64,000 nt of DNA. Origin: Thermothielavioides terrestris NRRL 8126 (lineage: Eukaryota > Ascomycota > Sordariomycetes > Sordariales > Chaetomiaceae). The position numbers were made by a program, and so were the translations under genes. The notes beneath the pieces are model-generated. The model was not told the origin of the DNA. It saw only the letters and a list, made by a program, of their open reading frames with translations, and did no database searches. The DNA is taken from positions 2,356,001-2,420,000 of the forward strand of contig NC_016461.1 of the NCBI RefSeq assembly GCF_000226115.1. Direction: 5' to 3'. Shown one piece after another: positions 18,537-30,089 of this stretch; positions within the stretch are counted from its first letter, which is position 1, and every line of letters begins with the position of its first letter.

Positions 18537-20353
18537 TTACCTGCTCAGCGCAATATCATCGATGCGCAGGATCATCTTGACCGTCTCGGCGGCGAGCTCG
18601 ATGGCGCTCGTGCTGACGAGCAGCGGCTGCAGGACGTTCTCCTTGGCGATGTTGGAGTTGACGCCGCCGCTCTTGATGCTGACGCCGGCGTTCTTCTCGC
18701 CCAGCTCGTGGCGGTGGCGCAGGTCGGTGACGACCTTGATGCTGTTGAGCCCGGCGTTCTCGGCCAGCGTGGTCGGGATGACCTCCATGGCGTCGGCGAA
18801 GGCCTTCCAGCAGATGGCCTCGGTGCCGGTCAGCGCGCGGGCCTGCTTGCCCAGCTGCGAGGCAATCTCGATCTCGGGCGCGCCGCCGCCCGCGATGAGC
18901 GCCTTCTTCTTGACCAGGCAGCGCACCACGCAGAGCGCGTCGTGCAGCGAGCGCTCGGCCTCGTCCAGGATCAGGCTGTTGGCGCCGCGCACGACCACCG
19001 AGACGGTCTTGCCGGCCGACTTGGTCCCGGTCACCTTGACCATGCGGCTGCCGGAGCTCTGGACCTCCTCGACGAGGTCGGCCGAGCCCAGCTTGTCCTC
19101 GGTGAAGCTGTCGATGTCGGCGATGGGCTTGCACCCGGTCGACTTGCAGATGAACTCGACTTCGTCGCGCTCGATGTCCTTGACGGCTAGGATGCCAAGG
19201 CGCTGGAGGAAGTGCAGCGAGAGGTCGTTGACGGCGTCGCGGAGGATGGACTTTTGGATGAGGAGGACGTTGCACTTGGCCTTCTTGATCTTCTTGACCA
19301 TGTTCAGCAGGTACATGCGCTCCTCCTTGACAATCTTGTCCATTTGCCGGTAGTCGTTGACCGAGATGGTGTTTTCCATCTAAGAATGGCACAGTTAGTC
19401 ATGTGTATGTGATGTGAACTGCTTGATTTCCAGGAGCGAAATCGGGGCAAGCATACGTCAGGCTTGGGCGGGCTCAGCTGGAACTGGATCAGGCCGATCT
19501 TGGCCTTTTCCATCCGTACCGGCCCCCCTGCGCTCTTGATTACGGGTTGTGTCAAGACCAGGCCGTCCACCAGCTCGCTGTCCTCTATCGTCCCGCCGAC
19601 CTTCTTGATGATGCGGATGTTTTTGAGATCGACATTGTCCGCCGTCTTGAGGTCGATCGTCTTGGTGACTGCGTTCACGGCCATGGGGCCGAGGAGGTTC
19701 GAGTACTGTGAGACGATCTTGGAGGAGAGGGATGTGTTTGCCGCCTGGAGGAGAGAGGCGGTATCTGTGAGGGCGATGGGTTGTGACATGTCGTGGAGGA
19801 CCTGGACGGCGGCCGCGGCGGCCCTCTGGAACGACTCGGAGATGACGGAGGGGTGGATGCCCTTGGACAGTAACCGGTCGGCAGCACCCAGCAGGCTGCC
19901 GCAGATCACCACCACCGAGGTTGTGCCGTCACCAGCTTCGACGTCTTGGGCGTTGGACAGTTGGACGAGCATCTTGGCTGTCGGGTGCATGACGGACATT
20001 TTCTGGAGCATTGTGCTGCCGTCGTTGGTGATTGTGGTCTCGCCCTTGCCGCTGCGAATCATCTTGTCCATGCCCCGCGGGCCCAGCGATGTCCTGATGG
20101 CGTCGGCGACGGCTGCAGCTGGTCAGCCCCCACCCCACCGAGTTGCATGCGGTTCCTGGGTCTGTGCTGCATACCTCTGGCGGCGACGATGTTCGCGGAC
20201 CGGACAGCCAGCGGCTTCTCCTTGTCCTGCATCGATCGCGGAGTCAGTCGGCAACAGCTCCGCTGCGGCGGCGGGCATCAAGGAGGTGGTGTGTGTACAT
20301 ACCCTGAACGCCGCATTCCCACCCCCTCCACTGGTCTGTGTCGCGGTCGCCAT
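18537..20353 (-). CDS. cct4: T-complex protein 1 subunit delta (CCT4, group II chaperonin)
   Basis: Four exons on the minus strand: 20303-20353, 20175-20226, 19457-20112, 18537-19379, 533 aa, the usual length. Exon 1 encodes [17 protein letters not shown]; exon 2 adds [18 protein letters not shown]. Chaperonin signatures follow: [39 protein letters not shown], and near the end [21 protein letters not shown] and [13 protein letters not shown]. The combination [25 protein letters not shown] and the tail [11 protein letters not shown] identify the delta subunit. It is one of eight paralogous subunits of the cytosolic TRiC/CCT ring that folds actin and tubulin. All three junctions restore the family sequence. 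The gene is divergent from rpt1 with about 550 bp between start codons. Confidence 0.96.
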
Positions 20354-20904
20354 CTTCAGACTCTTGTGGATTTGTTTTGTCGGGAAAATCGGCGAGGAGG
20401 GCGCTTATTGTGCAGGACAACCAAGCTGTGTGGTTCCGTTCTGTCGACTTCCAGGCAGCTCCCCCTCCAAATACGGAACTGCAAAGGTGGGACGGCTTTT
20501 TTTCAGTCGGACGCTGCAACCCGACTGCGGGCGCCCCCCTGGACTGTGTGGCCCGGGCGTGCTGCAGGCGGGGCCAGGTTGCCCGGCACTGCTAGCCGCT
20601 TTGGGACTAACTCAACTTTCCTGTTAGTTTGGCGGCTTTCAGCCTCGCAGAGCTCTGGGCCCAAGGCAGCATGGATTACGGAACAGCTTCTTTTGCAGTC
20701 CATCGTCTATTACCCACGTTCACGTTAGCCGCCTCCAACCCATCGTCAACATCATCCATCCACATCCAGCCGCCGTGACCGCAAGCGCCACCACAACAAC
20801 TCTGTGGCGATCGCAGGCCCCAACTTGCCCTTCGCATCTTGCGACATCCAGCGAAATTCGTGCGGCTATCCAGCAATCCTTCGGCGTCCTGCCCCGTCGT
20901 CATC
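20354..20904. promoter_or_regulatory. Shared divergent promoter of cct4 and rpt1
   Basis: The two start codons are 551 bp apart and point away from each other, so one short region must drive both a chaperonin and a proteasome ATPase gene. I looked for a proteasome-associated element (GGTGGCAAA) and a clear heat-shock element and found no exact match. Confidence 0.6.
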
Positions 20905-22416
20905 ATGGTACGCCCCGTCCAACACGGCGCCCTTGAAAGTTGCCGCTGTTTGTACAACCACTGCTCCTGACATGCTGACTTTGCGCAGCCTTCCGCCACG
21001 GGTCAAAACTGGGAGAAGTACAGGAAAAATTTCGCGGACGACGAGATAGAGGAGAAGAAGATCACACCATTATCAGATGAGTCGGTCGCCCAACATCGCC
21101 GCCGGCAGCCCCGGCTCGGAACTGACAACAAAAAGGGATATTCAAGTTCTCAAGACATATGGTGCCGCGCCCTATGGAGCCGCCATCAAGAAGCTCGAAC
21201 AGCAGATAAAGGAGAAGCAGCAGAGCGTAGATGAGAAGATCGGCGTGAAAGTAGGCCGTCTTGCTCTGAGACAGGGAGGGTATCGCGACTGACTTGGCGC
21301 CAACAGGAGTCAGACACCGGACTCGCACCGCCGCACCTCTGGGACGTTGCCGCTGATCGCCAACGGATGTCGGAAGAGCAACCGCTTCAGGTAGCGCGGT
21401 GCACCAAGATCATCCCGGACGAGAAGGACGAGTCCAAGAGCAAGTATGTCATCAACGTCAAGCAAATCGCCAAGTTTGTCGTCCAGCTCGGCGATCGCGT
21501 CAGTCCGACAGATATCGAGGAGGGGATGCGCGTCGGTGTCGATCGGAACAAGTACCAGATCCTCCTCCCGCTCCCACCCAAGATCGACGCGAGCGTGACC
21601 ATGATGACGGTCGAGGAGAAGCCCGACGTCACGTACGGCGACGTGGGCGGCTGCAAGGAGCAAGTGGAGAAGCTGCGCGAGGTCGTCGAGATGCCGCTGC
21701 TGTCGCCCGAGCGCTTCAGCAACCTGGGCATTGATCCCCCGAAGGGCGCGCTGCTCTACGGCCCTCCTGGTACCGGCAAGACCCTCTGCGCACGCGCCGT
21801 GGCCAACCGGACAGACGCCACCTTCATCCGCGTCATCGGCAGCGAGCTTGTCCAGAAGTACGTGGGCGAGGGCGCGAGGATGGTCCGCGAGCTCTTCGAG
21901 ATGGCCCGGACCAAGAAGGCCTGCATCATCTTCTTCGACGAGATCGACGCTATCGGTGGCGCCCGCTTCGACGATGGCGCAGGAGGCGACAACGAGGTGC
22001 AGAGGACGATGTTGGAGCTCATCACGCAGCTGGATGGCTTCGACGCGCGCGGCAATATCAAGGTCATGTTCGCGACGAACCGGCCGTCGACGCTCGATCC
22101 TGCCCTTATGAGGCCGGGTCGTATCGACCGCAAGATCGAGTTCTCCCTGCCCGACCTCGAGGGCCGCGCCAACATCTTGCGCATCCACGCCAAGAGCATG
22201 TCGGTCGAGCGCGACATCCGGTGGGAGCTCATCTCGCGACTGTGCCCGAACGCCACCGGCGCCGAGCTGCGCAGCGTGTGCACCGAGGCCGGCATGTTCG
22301 CCATCCGCGCGCGGAGGAAGGTGGCGACCGAGAAGGACTTCCTGAGCGCCGTCGACAAGGTCATCAAAGGCAATCTGAAGTTCAACTCGACTGCTGCGTA
22401 CGCGCAGTACAACTAG
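20905..22416 (+). CDS. rpt1: 26S proteasome regulatory ATPase RPT1
   Basis: Four coding exons: 20905-20907 (only ATG), 20989-21080, 21136-21250, 21307-22416, 439 aa. The first intron begins directly after the start codon (ATG|GTACGC); the joined protein starts [20 protein letters not shown], as in fungal RPT1. Later joins give [20 protein letters not shown] and [18 protein letters not shown]. Walker A GPPGTGKT is at about residues 222-229, Walker [13 protein letters not shown] at about 277-288, and the second region of homology includes [18 protein letters not shown]. The C-terminus TAAYAQYN resembles the RPT1 tail. RPT1 is one of six AAA+ subunits that unfold ubiquitinated substrates. Introns 2 and 3 are 55-56 bp; intron 2 uses an AAAAG acceptor. 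Confidence 0.96.
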
Positions 22417-23361
22417 AGCCGGTTTCGTTTCTCATGCATGTACGAATAGAGCCTCATCCATTGCAAGCTGGCAGCAGTCCCAATGATGGTAAATACGCGG
22501 AAGCATGAGAACGACTGCAAGCGCGGTGGATTTGTTGATCAATTGCTGTCTGCTACATGCAAACCCGTGATAATTCCTGCTAGACACTCCCTATCGCTCG
22601 CTCTGTTCGCCAAACCGTTGGCGATTTCGTTAATGCCCGACAAGATGTGCCCTGGCTAAGATTATGCACAGCTGCTAGTGCTGCCTCAACGGTACGCTTT
22701 CGCCGTGACGTCTCTGAATGCTTGCCCGGCCTCTGATCAACACCATCTCTATGTCGAACTGCATGCCAAAATAAACATAAGCCCCCCTGTAGTGACGACC
22801 AGCTATGCATGGCTACCCCATATTTGCTTATCCGCTAACAGGGTTGGTCAATACTGTGTAAGACCGAGGGAGCTGCATAGCTACCGACAGCTCGTGCCCC
22901 CTTAGTGCCTGTCTCCCCGACAATCCGCTCTCTCCCGCGAACTGTCACCCTCTTCTCCCAAGGCGTGTTCACAGATTATCCTAGACAGGCCGAGGATCAC
23001 TCGGCCCTTTCCTTCTCCTTCACCCAGCCACCGCTCGGGATTGCTCGACAGGATGGATCAACAACGACCCCAAGTGTCGTCTGTCGGTTTCGATGACGGG
23101 AGAGTCCCAGACTTTTCCCCGAGCGTCGAGCTCGTTTCTCACATCCTCGACGCGCGCTAGGTCATCCGGCGAAGCGTCGACACACAAGTCCCGAGCCTCC
23201 GTCGTGGGCTTGGCGCACCCGTCCTCGAGTATCTCTTGACCATCCGGAAAAGGTGCGCCGAGGGGTTGGGGCAGCGCCGGGACCTGCCGAGTCTGATAGA
23301 CCCGACAGTGTATGCCGCGCATAGGCACACAACCATCTTGTCAAACTGGCTGCTGGGCTTT
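22417..23361. other. Convergent 3' intergenic region (rpt1 / Cys-rich gene)
   Basis: Contains only short frames in all directions. No repeats, RNA genes or motifs recognised. Confidence 0.55.
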
Positions 23362-24216
23362 TCAGCTCTCGACAAACGGCAGACACCCCAGACAGACGAC
23401 GTCGCCATCCGGTCCCTTCTCCACACAGCACCGACTGCAGACCACCTGCCGGTGGCCCCCTCCTCCTGTCCACCCTTGGTCCCGTCCCTGTCCCGGCCCC
23501 TGCTGCTTTCTCTGCTCGGAAGAAGCCGCTGGCGGCGCCGGCGCTGGGGGGTACTCCTCGACGTCGGCGTCGACGTCGAGCATGGTGAAGGAAACGTCCG
23601 CTGGGTCCAGGCCGGCGGCGGGAGAGAAGGGCGTCGGGTAGGTTTCGAGCTGCACGCCGGGTCCTCCCCAGCCGAGGCACTCGCGCATGCACACGAAGCA
23701 GGTCCGCCGGCCACAGCCCTGGCAGTCGGCGAACGAATCGAGATCGGATTTCTTGCTCGGCCGGCGCGAGCAGATGTGGCATCGGCTCATCGGGGCGGCG
23801 GTGGCGGGATGAACTGCTGGTCGGGCGCTGTGCTCCGGTGCTTCTTCTTCTCCCCGGGCGTTTTCCTTGGTTGGGTGGCGGTGCTGTGACTGTGGCATTG
23901 CTCCTTCATCCGCTCCTGCGTCTCTCCCGGCCAATGCCTTTTGCCGCTTGCCGGGTGGTAGGGGAATGGTCTTTCGGATGGCTGGGGGATGGGCCTGGTA
24001 GTGCTGAGAAAGGCCGCCATGGTCGAAAAGTTGAGACGAAGAGACGACGTGAGACTCGTCGCCGAGGGTGTCGGAGCTGGCGACGGGACAGTCAGCGCAG
24101 GGAGTCGTGGCTTTCGCGAGAAGGGCCGCATACGAGAGGCTCGGATGACTCTCGTCGTCTCGCCTCCGCTTTTTAGACAGCTGAGCGGTCGGCAATTTCT
24201 GGGCCACCGACGGCAT
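23362..24216 (-). CDS. Hypothetical Cys-rich zinc-binding-type protein
   Basis: Single-exon frame, 284 aa, starting MPSVAQKLPTAQLSKKRRRD. I do not recognise a named family. The N-terminal half is low-complexity, with a KKRRRD basic patch that could be a nuclear signal. The second half holds regularly spaced cysteine pairs: CHIC, then CQGCGRRTCFVCMREC about 15 residues later, and after a 95-residue acidic/Pro/Gly-rich insert CSRCC and CLGC ending ten residues before the stop region. This resembles a cross-brace (RING/PHD/FYVE-like) zinc module split by an insert. The reading frame stays open across a GC-rich region, so codon bias alone could help it, but the cysteine pattern argues for a real gene. 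Start codon and absence of introns are unverified. Confidence 0.65.
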   Translation of the reverse strand: MPSVAQKLPTAQLSKKRRRDDESHPSLSYAALLAKATTPCADCPVASSDTLGDESHVVSSSQLFDHGGLSQHYQAHPPAIRKTIPLPPGKRQKALAGRDAGADEGAMPQSQHRHPTKENARGEEEAPEHSARPAVHPATAAPMSRCHICSRRPSKKSDLDSFADCQGCGRRTCFVCMRECLGWGGPGVQLETYPTPFSPAAGLDPADVSFTMLDVDADVEEYPPAPAPPAASSEQRKQQGPGQGRDQGWTGGGGHRQVVCSRCCVEKGPDGDVVCLGCLPFVES

Positions 24217-25505
24217 GGTCGACGAGTATTTGCGAAGGGGCGTGTTGGCGGCGATGCTCAGCTTGGAGGCTGTAGGAACAGGTCGGAGGGGTTACTCGAG
24301 TATTTTCACGGTGTAAGCGTTGTTTCTTTGGTACCGCAGGATGTCGAAAGGCAGGTGTCCAGTCGGCGGCGCGAAGTTGCCTGTCACTCCAGGTTTCCGT
24401 CCCGCTGGACTCCTTCACTGTGTTGCCCTGGCAAGGGCTTGGGGGTAGGTCGTGTCAAGCGCCGCAGGGACTCGAAATTGGGGTCCTTGCTCAGCGTGGC
24501 CCTGGCACCGAGCTGCTCCACCGCTGGGCCGTGGAGGGCTTACTACCTGAGCAATCACTTATTAACGAACATTACCTAAAGGGGTAACTACCACCGTAAT
24601 TACCTGGTACCTACCTAACGATACCTACACTACCTTACCTGCGAAGTACGGATTAATTCGTTCAGTTTTAATGACGTTGAACCCGCAACAGAGGAGCATT
24701 ACGAGCGTCTAGCAATCAGCCTGGTGCTCGAGAATGAAGATTAAAGATCGATTATTTGGTCATTATCAGGTGGTTGCCTGGCCAGACACAATGTTCCGGC
24801 TTGGGTGGCCCAACGCAGCACTTTGCTGTCAACTCAAATTGCTGAATACCTTACCTCGAACAGGTGAACAATAGGTAGTTGCCTCATCCCTGTGCACGGA
24901 GTCGTGGAGTGCACAGAGAGATTCGGTTGGACGGATCGGATACCCATACTGCACAGTAGCACTTGCTGAAGCGGTTGTTACCTGGTACCTGAACAACGGA
25001 TAACGTTACAACACGGCCACCTACGGAGTAACTACCACGGGGCCAAGCAATTGCCAAGGATCTCGACTCTGAACCTGGAATGTAACTCTGATACGTGTGC
25101 CTGCTCCAGCAGAGGACCTATCGTGTCTCCAGCTTGCCTATGTACCTTGATGTGTAATCCGTACTGTAGGTATTCTTCGCAGTCGACACAAGAGCATGGA
25201 AGTACTGCGTGATTATCCCATATCCAATGATGATTTTCCGCGGTTGCGTGCCCCAGCCTTGCCAGCGCCCGAACGTGAGTCGGAATGATGCCCACTATCA
25301 CGTGGCTGCGCTAGACTGATAATGGAGAGGCCCCACCTCCTGCCCGTTCGCTCTTCAACGGCAAGCTCTCTCCTCCTCTGACAATCAACCATCGCACGCT
25401 TGCACCCGCGACCCGCGACTCGCGACCCGCATCGCCCATCGACTTCAATATTCCAGAACCCATCGAAATACCCGTGTCGAGCATTCCCGGAATCGACATT
25501 GAGAT
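24217..25505. other. Divergent intergenic region (Cys-rich gene / SF3B6)
   Basis: About 24,540-25,020 is relatively AT-rich and carries repeated TACCTA/GGTAAC-type words (for example CTGGTACCTACCTAACGATAC around 24603). An ATCACGTG site lies at 25297-25304, about 200 bp before the SF3B6 start. No gene supported. Confidence 0.5.
25297..25304. promoter_or_regulatory. CDEI/Cbf1-type E-box ATCACGTG upstream of the SF3B6 gene
   Basis: Exact RTCACGTG match 202 bp upstream of the start codon. Function inferred from motif only. Confidence 0.35.
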
Positions 25506-26206
25506 ATGAGTCGAGCCAACAAACTTGGCCCGGAGGTAAATCGGTGAGTTTGCGCTCTGGCTTTGAGACTGCTGGCCTCATCTCGTTCTCCACCCGGCCG
25601 CTTCCGACCGCACCGGAGGCTCGCCCGAGCTGCGTCATCTCCGTTCTGCATCGCTGCATCGTGACAGCTTGGCTAACCTGTGCATCCTTGACGGTCAGAG
25701 CTTTGTTCGTAAAGAATCTAAGGTGTGTTCCTCCCCTGTTGACCGTTTTCTACGAGCCTTCAAAAGCCAGCGCCGTGTCCTGACCTTCGCCCAGCTACAA
25801 CGTCACTCCTGAGGAGTTGTTCGACCTGTTCGGGAAGTACGGGCCCATCCGGTATGTCAATAACGCTCGCATGAGCTCCCCCACCTCGCAGATCTCGCGC
25901 TTACACAAAGGATATAGGCAGGTTCGACAGGGCATTGCGAGCAACACCAAGGGCACCGCCTTCGTCGTCTATGAGGACGTGATGGATGCGAAGCAGGCGT
26001 GCGACAAGCTGAACGGCTACAACTTCCAGAACCGTTACCTTGTCGGTACGTTTAGGTCGACTCCTGTCCCGCGCATCGCGGCGCGGCGGCTAACTGTTCG
26101 TGCAGTACTATACCACCAGCCCGACAAGATGGCCCGAACAAAAGAGGACCTGGACGCCCGCAAGGAGAATTTAGAGCGCCTCAAGAAACAGCATGGGATC
26201 GATTGA
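25506..26206 (+). CDS. Splicing factor 3B subunit 6 (SF3b p14, RRM protein)
   Basis: Five exons: 25506-25543, 25699-25722, 25795-25851, 25918-26045, 26106-26206, 115 aa. The joined protein starts MSRANKLGPEVNR, then ALFVKNLR and YNVTPEELFDLFGKYGPIR, RQVRQGIASNTKGTAFVVYE, and LVVLYHQPDKMARTKEDLD, ending KKQHGID. RNP2 is LFVKNL and RNP1 is KGTAFVVY. Length and both flanking helices match SF3B6/p14, the SF3b subunit that contacts the branch-point adenosine region in U2 snRNP. Exon 2 has only 24 nt and all five pieces are needed for the RRM. The gene is split by four introns in 700 bp. Identity is firm because every junction restores conserved sequence. Confidence 0.94.
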
Positions 26207-27990
26207 CAGTTAGACGGGCCTGCGGACAGCCCTCAGAGTCAAAGCAAATTGTCTGGAGGCCCGTCTTCTCCGACATCTCCTCCCTCCGCGACCAAGGCGG
26301 CTTCGGCGTCGAGCACGCCAAAGTCGATTCTCAAGAAGGGCAGGCCGGATATCGCCACGTACGCACGGAAGATGCCTCACTTCGTGCGCAAGTTGCTTCC
26401 CACCGTGCCAGAGTGCGCCTAGACGCGACAAGTTCATTGCTACCGGCGCTTTCAATCTTAAACAACTTCGGTGTACCAACAACGGTGGCTTTCGGAGCAG
26501 ATGCAAACGGATTCCGCCCTGGCTGGGCCTGCCACTCCACTCAAACCAGCGAGTTCGCTCATTCGGTTCACGCATCTTTTTGTTTGACGGTGTGACTCCC
26601 GGCTGCGGGAGATGAGGTTTAGTGGGTGGTTGGGGATGGAGTTTGCTATTGACGGGTCTTGGTTTTTCTTCCACATGAGCAGCACAATTGATGCCGTTTC
26701 TGTCGCCAGAGGTTTTCTCTCCGCTGCCTTACGGCTTGCGGATTGGCATGGGACACAGATTGAACGCTCGCAGACACGCGGGCATGGGAGCAAGCTACTT
26801 TTATGGAGGAATGCAGTGGTATTCGACAGCGACCTTTCTATTCTTACAGCCACAACAGCTCTGCAACTGTCTCTGGTCGTTCTTCGTTCTTCGCTGCGTA
26901 TCTGAGGCGCTCGATTCCTCGGCCGCATGTTCTGTTCAGGCGATGTGGAGCCTCGATCATGCGGCTCCATCTTCAAGCCGGAGCGTAGTTGCCTCTCACA
27001 TTTGCGTGAATTGATAGGGACTTCCAATGCGTAGGAAGGTTGGCTACAGGATTAAACGCAGGATCTTGGGGGGAAAGAACTGGCTCGAGCGGTATTATTT
27101 CCGTTCCTCTCCACTCGAGATGCTGGACTCAAGTCTCTGTTCAAGGCACATGTAATCGGTACACTGCTGGGCCACAAATGGGTGGGTCATCCGTACCTCC
27201 GTATCCTTTCTGTATCGTGCAAGCGACCAATAGCAGGAGATGCAGAGATGTCGGCTGCTGCGATGACCTCGTGGCATTGCCGCCTTCTCATCTGCGCCTT
27301 CCGCCAAGCATCCATTCTTCCCATTCAGGCGCCAGGCAGCTGTCCTCCGCAACGGTCCCTTTTCGTTTCTGCTTCGCTTCTAGGTCACACTTGCTTTTTC
27401 TTCGTATTCATTTTTTTTGGACACATTCAATCGACACGCAGGCGCAAGTCGGACATTGGATGTGAAAGAGATCGCCAAGTGACTATTAACTAGCCGAGAC
27501 ATCGTTAACGTTATTCCGTAGGTAGTCAACTTGCACTTGCGGCCGGCCCAACGAAGCGGAACCCTTGATTCAGCCAGGTGAAACACTCCAAGACACCCGT
27601 GCCCGTGTGTCGCGCACAGGACCACTGTTGCCCCTTTTCCCATCTTGCTCAAACGAAACGCACACAAACACACAAAGCTCTCCCTCCCGATGCCAACGAC
27701 CTAGCTCCGCCAACAGCTGGTAAATGCTGCTACCTGCAATCAACCCCAACCTCAACCTCAACCTCTCGCCAGCCGTCGCCGCCTCTCCCGATGTCGCAGC
27801 CTTCTCCGTGGCAACGGTAGCAGCATCGAGTCTGCCCTCTCTGCGTCCCCGCGTCGACCCTTCCCTCTCTCCGAAGCCGGACTCAAACCTCGCAGTGGCC
27901 GCAGCTCCAGGCGGAGGAGATTCCTTCCCCGCTCCCACCCACACCCCCGCCGCCGCCGCCGCCGCCGACACCATCGCAGTCACCGTCACC
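26207..27990. other. Intergenic region between SF3B6 and the STIMATE-family gene
   Basis: No frame here shows a domain. The part after about 27,570 is pyrimidine/proline-codon rich and may be the leader of the next gene, possibly with a leader intron from about 27720 (CTG|GTAAAT) to a CAG just before 27979. Alternatively the next protein starts at 27724. Confidence 0.45.
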
Positions 27991-29250
27991 ATGACGACAC
28001 CGACCCCCTCCCCAACCGCATCCCCCACCACCTCTCCTACGCCGGCCGGCCCGTACCCGGGGTCCCCCACCGACGGCGGCGGCGACGGCAGGCCCACCGA
28101 GTGCCGCCTGCTCGGCTCGTTCGCCATCCTGGTGCAGCTCGCGCTCGGCGCGCTGGCGCTGCTCTCGCTCGTGTACAAGCGCTGGCGCGAGCGCCCGCAG
28201 CGGCCCGTCCGGATCTGGTGGTTCGACGTCTCCAAGCAGGTGTTTGGCAGCGTGCTGGTGCACGCCGCCAACGTGTTCATGTCCATGCTGACCAGCGGCC
28301 GGTTCAATCTGCGCGTGAACCCGGTGGTCGTCGGTGGTGCCGCGGTGGTGGTCAGGCGGGCGCTGGAGGTTGGGGTGCGGCTGGGTATGATGGCGTTGGG
28401 GAGCAGGGGGGCGGAGGGGGGGGACGGAAGTGGCAGCGGCGGCGGCAGCAACAGCGGCGACGACGGCGGGGTGTATGTGCCGAATCCGTGCTCGTTTTAC
28501 CTGTTGAATTTGGCTATCGATGTGAGTGCGGCCCCTGTTTGTGGCTTTTAGAGGGTGGGTTCGGGGCTGACATGCCTGGGACAGACTACTATCGGCATTC
28601 CGATATTGATCGTCATCGTGAGGGTGCTCACGCGCCTCGTGGCCTTCACGCCGCTCGGGCAGCCGCCCGAGTCGATACAGAGCGGCAACTACGGCAGCCC
28701 GCCCAACGCGTGGTGGTGGTTGAAGCAGAGCATCATCTACTTCTGCGGCCTGATGGGCATGAAGTTCTGCGTGCTGGTGATCTTCATGATGCTGCCCTGG
28801 CTGCCGCACATCGGCGACTGGGCGCTGGGCTGGACCGAGGGCAACGAGAAGCTGCAGATCGTCTTCGTCATGATGCTGTTCCCGCTCATCATGAATGCTC
28901 TGCAGTACTACATCATCGATTCCTACATCAAGAAACAGGAGGCTCTCGCCGCCGACGGCGAGGCTGGCTCGGGCGAGACGGTCGTCTACGAGGAGCTGGG
29001 CAGTACAGAGACGGATGAGAGTGATGACGAGGGCGAGGCGGTGGATGAAGACGCAAGCAAGACTGTGGATAGAGCTGGAAAGGGTGCACATTTGCGTCAG
29101 GCGCCGCGGGACTCGGCGGCCGGGCTGTCCAGTCGTGATGTCGAGTACGATCCGGCGGTGGACGGCGACAGCCAAACGGTGATTGGCAGCGGCTCGAGCG
29201 CCGTCTCGAGCAGAGGGACGCTGCCGAAGGAGCTGCTTCCGACCGAGTGA
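27991..29250 (+). CDS. STIMATE/TMEM110-family multi-pass membrane protein (YPL162C-like)
   Basis: Two exons: 27991-28521 and 28585-29250, 398 aa. I chose the ATG at 27991 because of its CACCATG context; an in-frame ATG at 27724 would add 89 low-complexity Ala/Pro residues. The conserved domain begins CRLLGSFAILVQLALGALAL, then KRWRERPQRPVRIWWFDVSK and a second membrane segment with HAANVFMSML. After the intron (LAID|TTIGIPILIVIV) come further membrane segments: SIIYFCGLMGMKFCVLVIFM, and VFVMMLFPLIMNALQYYIID. An acidic tail follows. Fungal members are vacuolar membrane proteins; the animal member regulates ER-plasma membrane contacts and STIM1. The function in this fungus is unknown. The Gly/Ser-rich loop before the intron is an insert. 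Confidence 0.85.
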
Positions 29251-30089
29251 GCGCTTGTTGGGTCTCTCAGGGTGTTTTGGTTGTTTGTTCATTGCGCTGG
29301 GTGATTTGGTTGAGGAGTTCTTCTGTGTTGGCGTTGACATGGGCGCATTATTGTCTTCTGTGTTCACATCATCCCTTGTGGTGTCATCCATTGTTACATA
29401 CACGCATTGGGTTCGGGTTCTTAGAGGTTCATGGGCCTAGCTATATCACTTGACCGACATACAGGGAGTTTGTTTGGGTTGAACACAGCGGTGTCGGGAA
29501 TATACTCCGCACATTTTCATTCTGTTGGCTAGGTCGAGATGACCTGGCGTGCATCTCCAAGATTGACGGCCCGCGTCTACCTCATCCTGCCTTGCGCTTT
29601 CCACCCCCAACCTCCGTCCCATCTTTCCTCTCACTCACTCCAACGTGACAACGCCGTAGTTGCTGTCTACACCCGATAGGCAACCCGAGTGAGATTTACC
29701 TGACTGCGGTCTCCTTCAAATTGCCACCCAGGGGATTATACAGAGGCTTACCTAGTTTACGCCGTGCCTCGAGGGGGTGAAGCGAGGTCACACACGACAG
29801 GAGGTGGCAAGACACATTAGCAGGACAGCAGACATGACATTGACAACTCAGACATGGCAGCAGGGGTAGACAGGTCCTTCATCACACCATGAGGGAGTGA
29901 TTGGATAGTGGTAAATTGCTAGCCTTACTCGATAACACAAGGAAACAAACAACAAGAACGAGCCACCACCCGGACTCTTCTTCCTTCATCCTCACTCACA
30001 GCCCAACAAGTGCCAGCGCGCCAGCCCATCCATTCATTACACGCCCATTACCATCGTCGACTAACAGCCATTAGGAGTCAACCCAAAGC
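29251..30089. other. Convergent 3' intergenic region (STIMATE-family gene / tyrosinase)
   Basis: No gene seen. AT content is slightly higher around 29,800-30,000. Presumably the two 3' UTRs. Confidence 0.55.

Noticed and set aside
27883..29403. 506-codon open frame antisense to the STIMATE-family gene
   Set aside because: Low-complexity His/Arg/Ala-rich product that mirrors the sense gene's codon bias.
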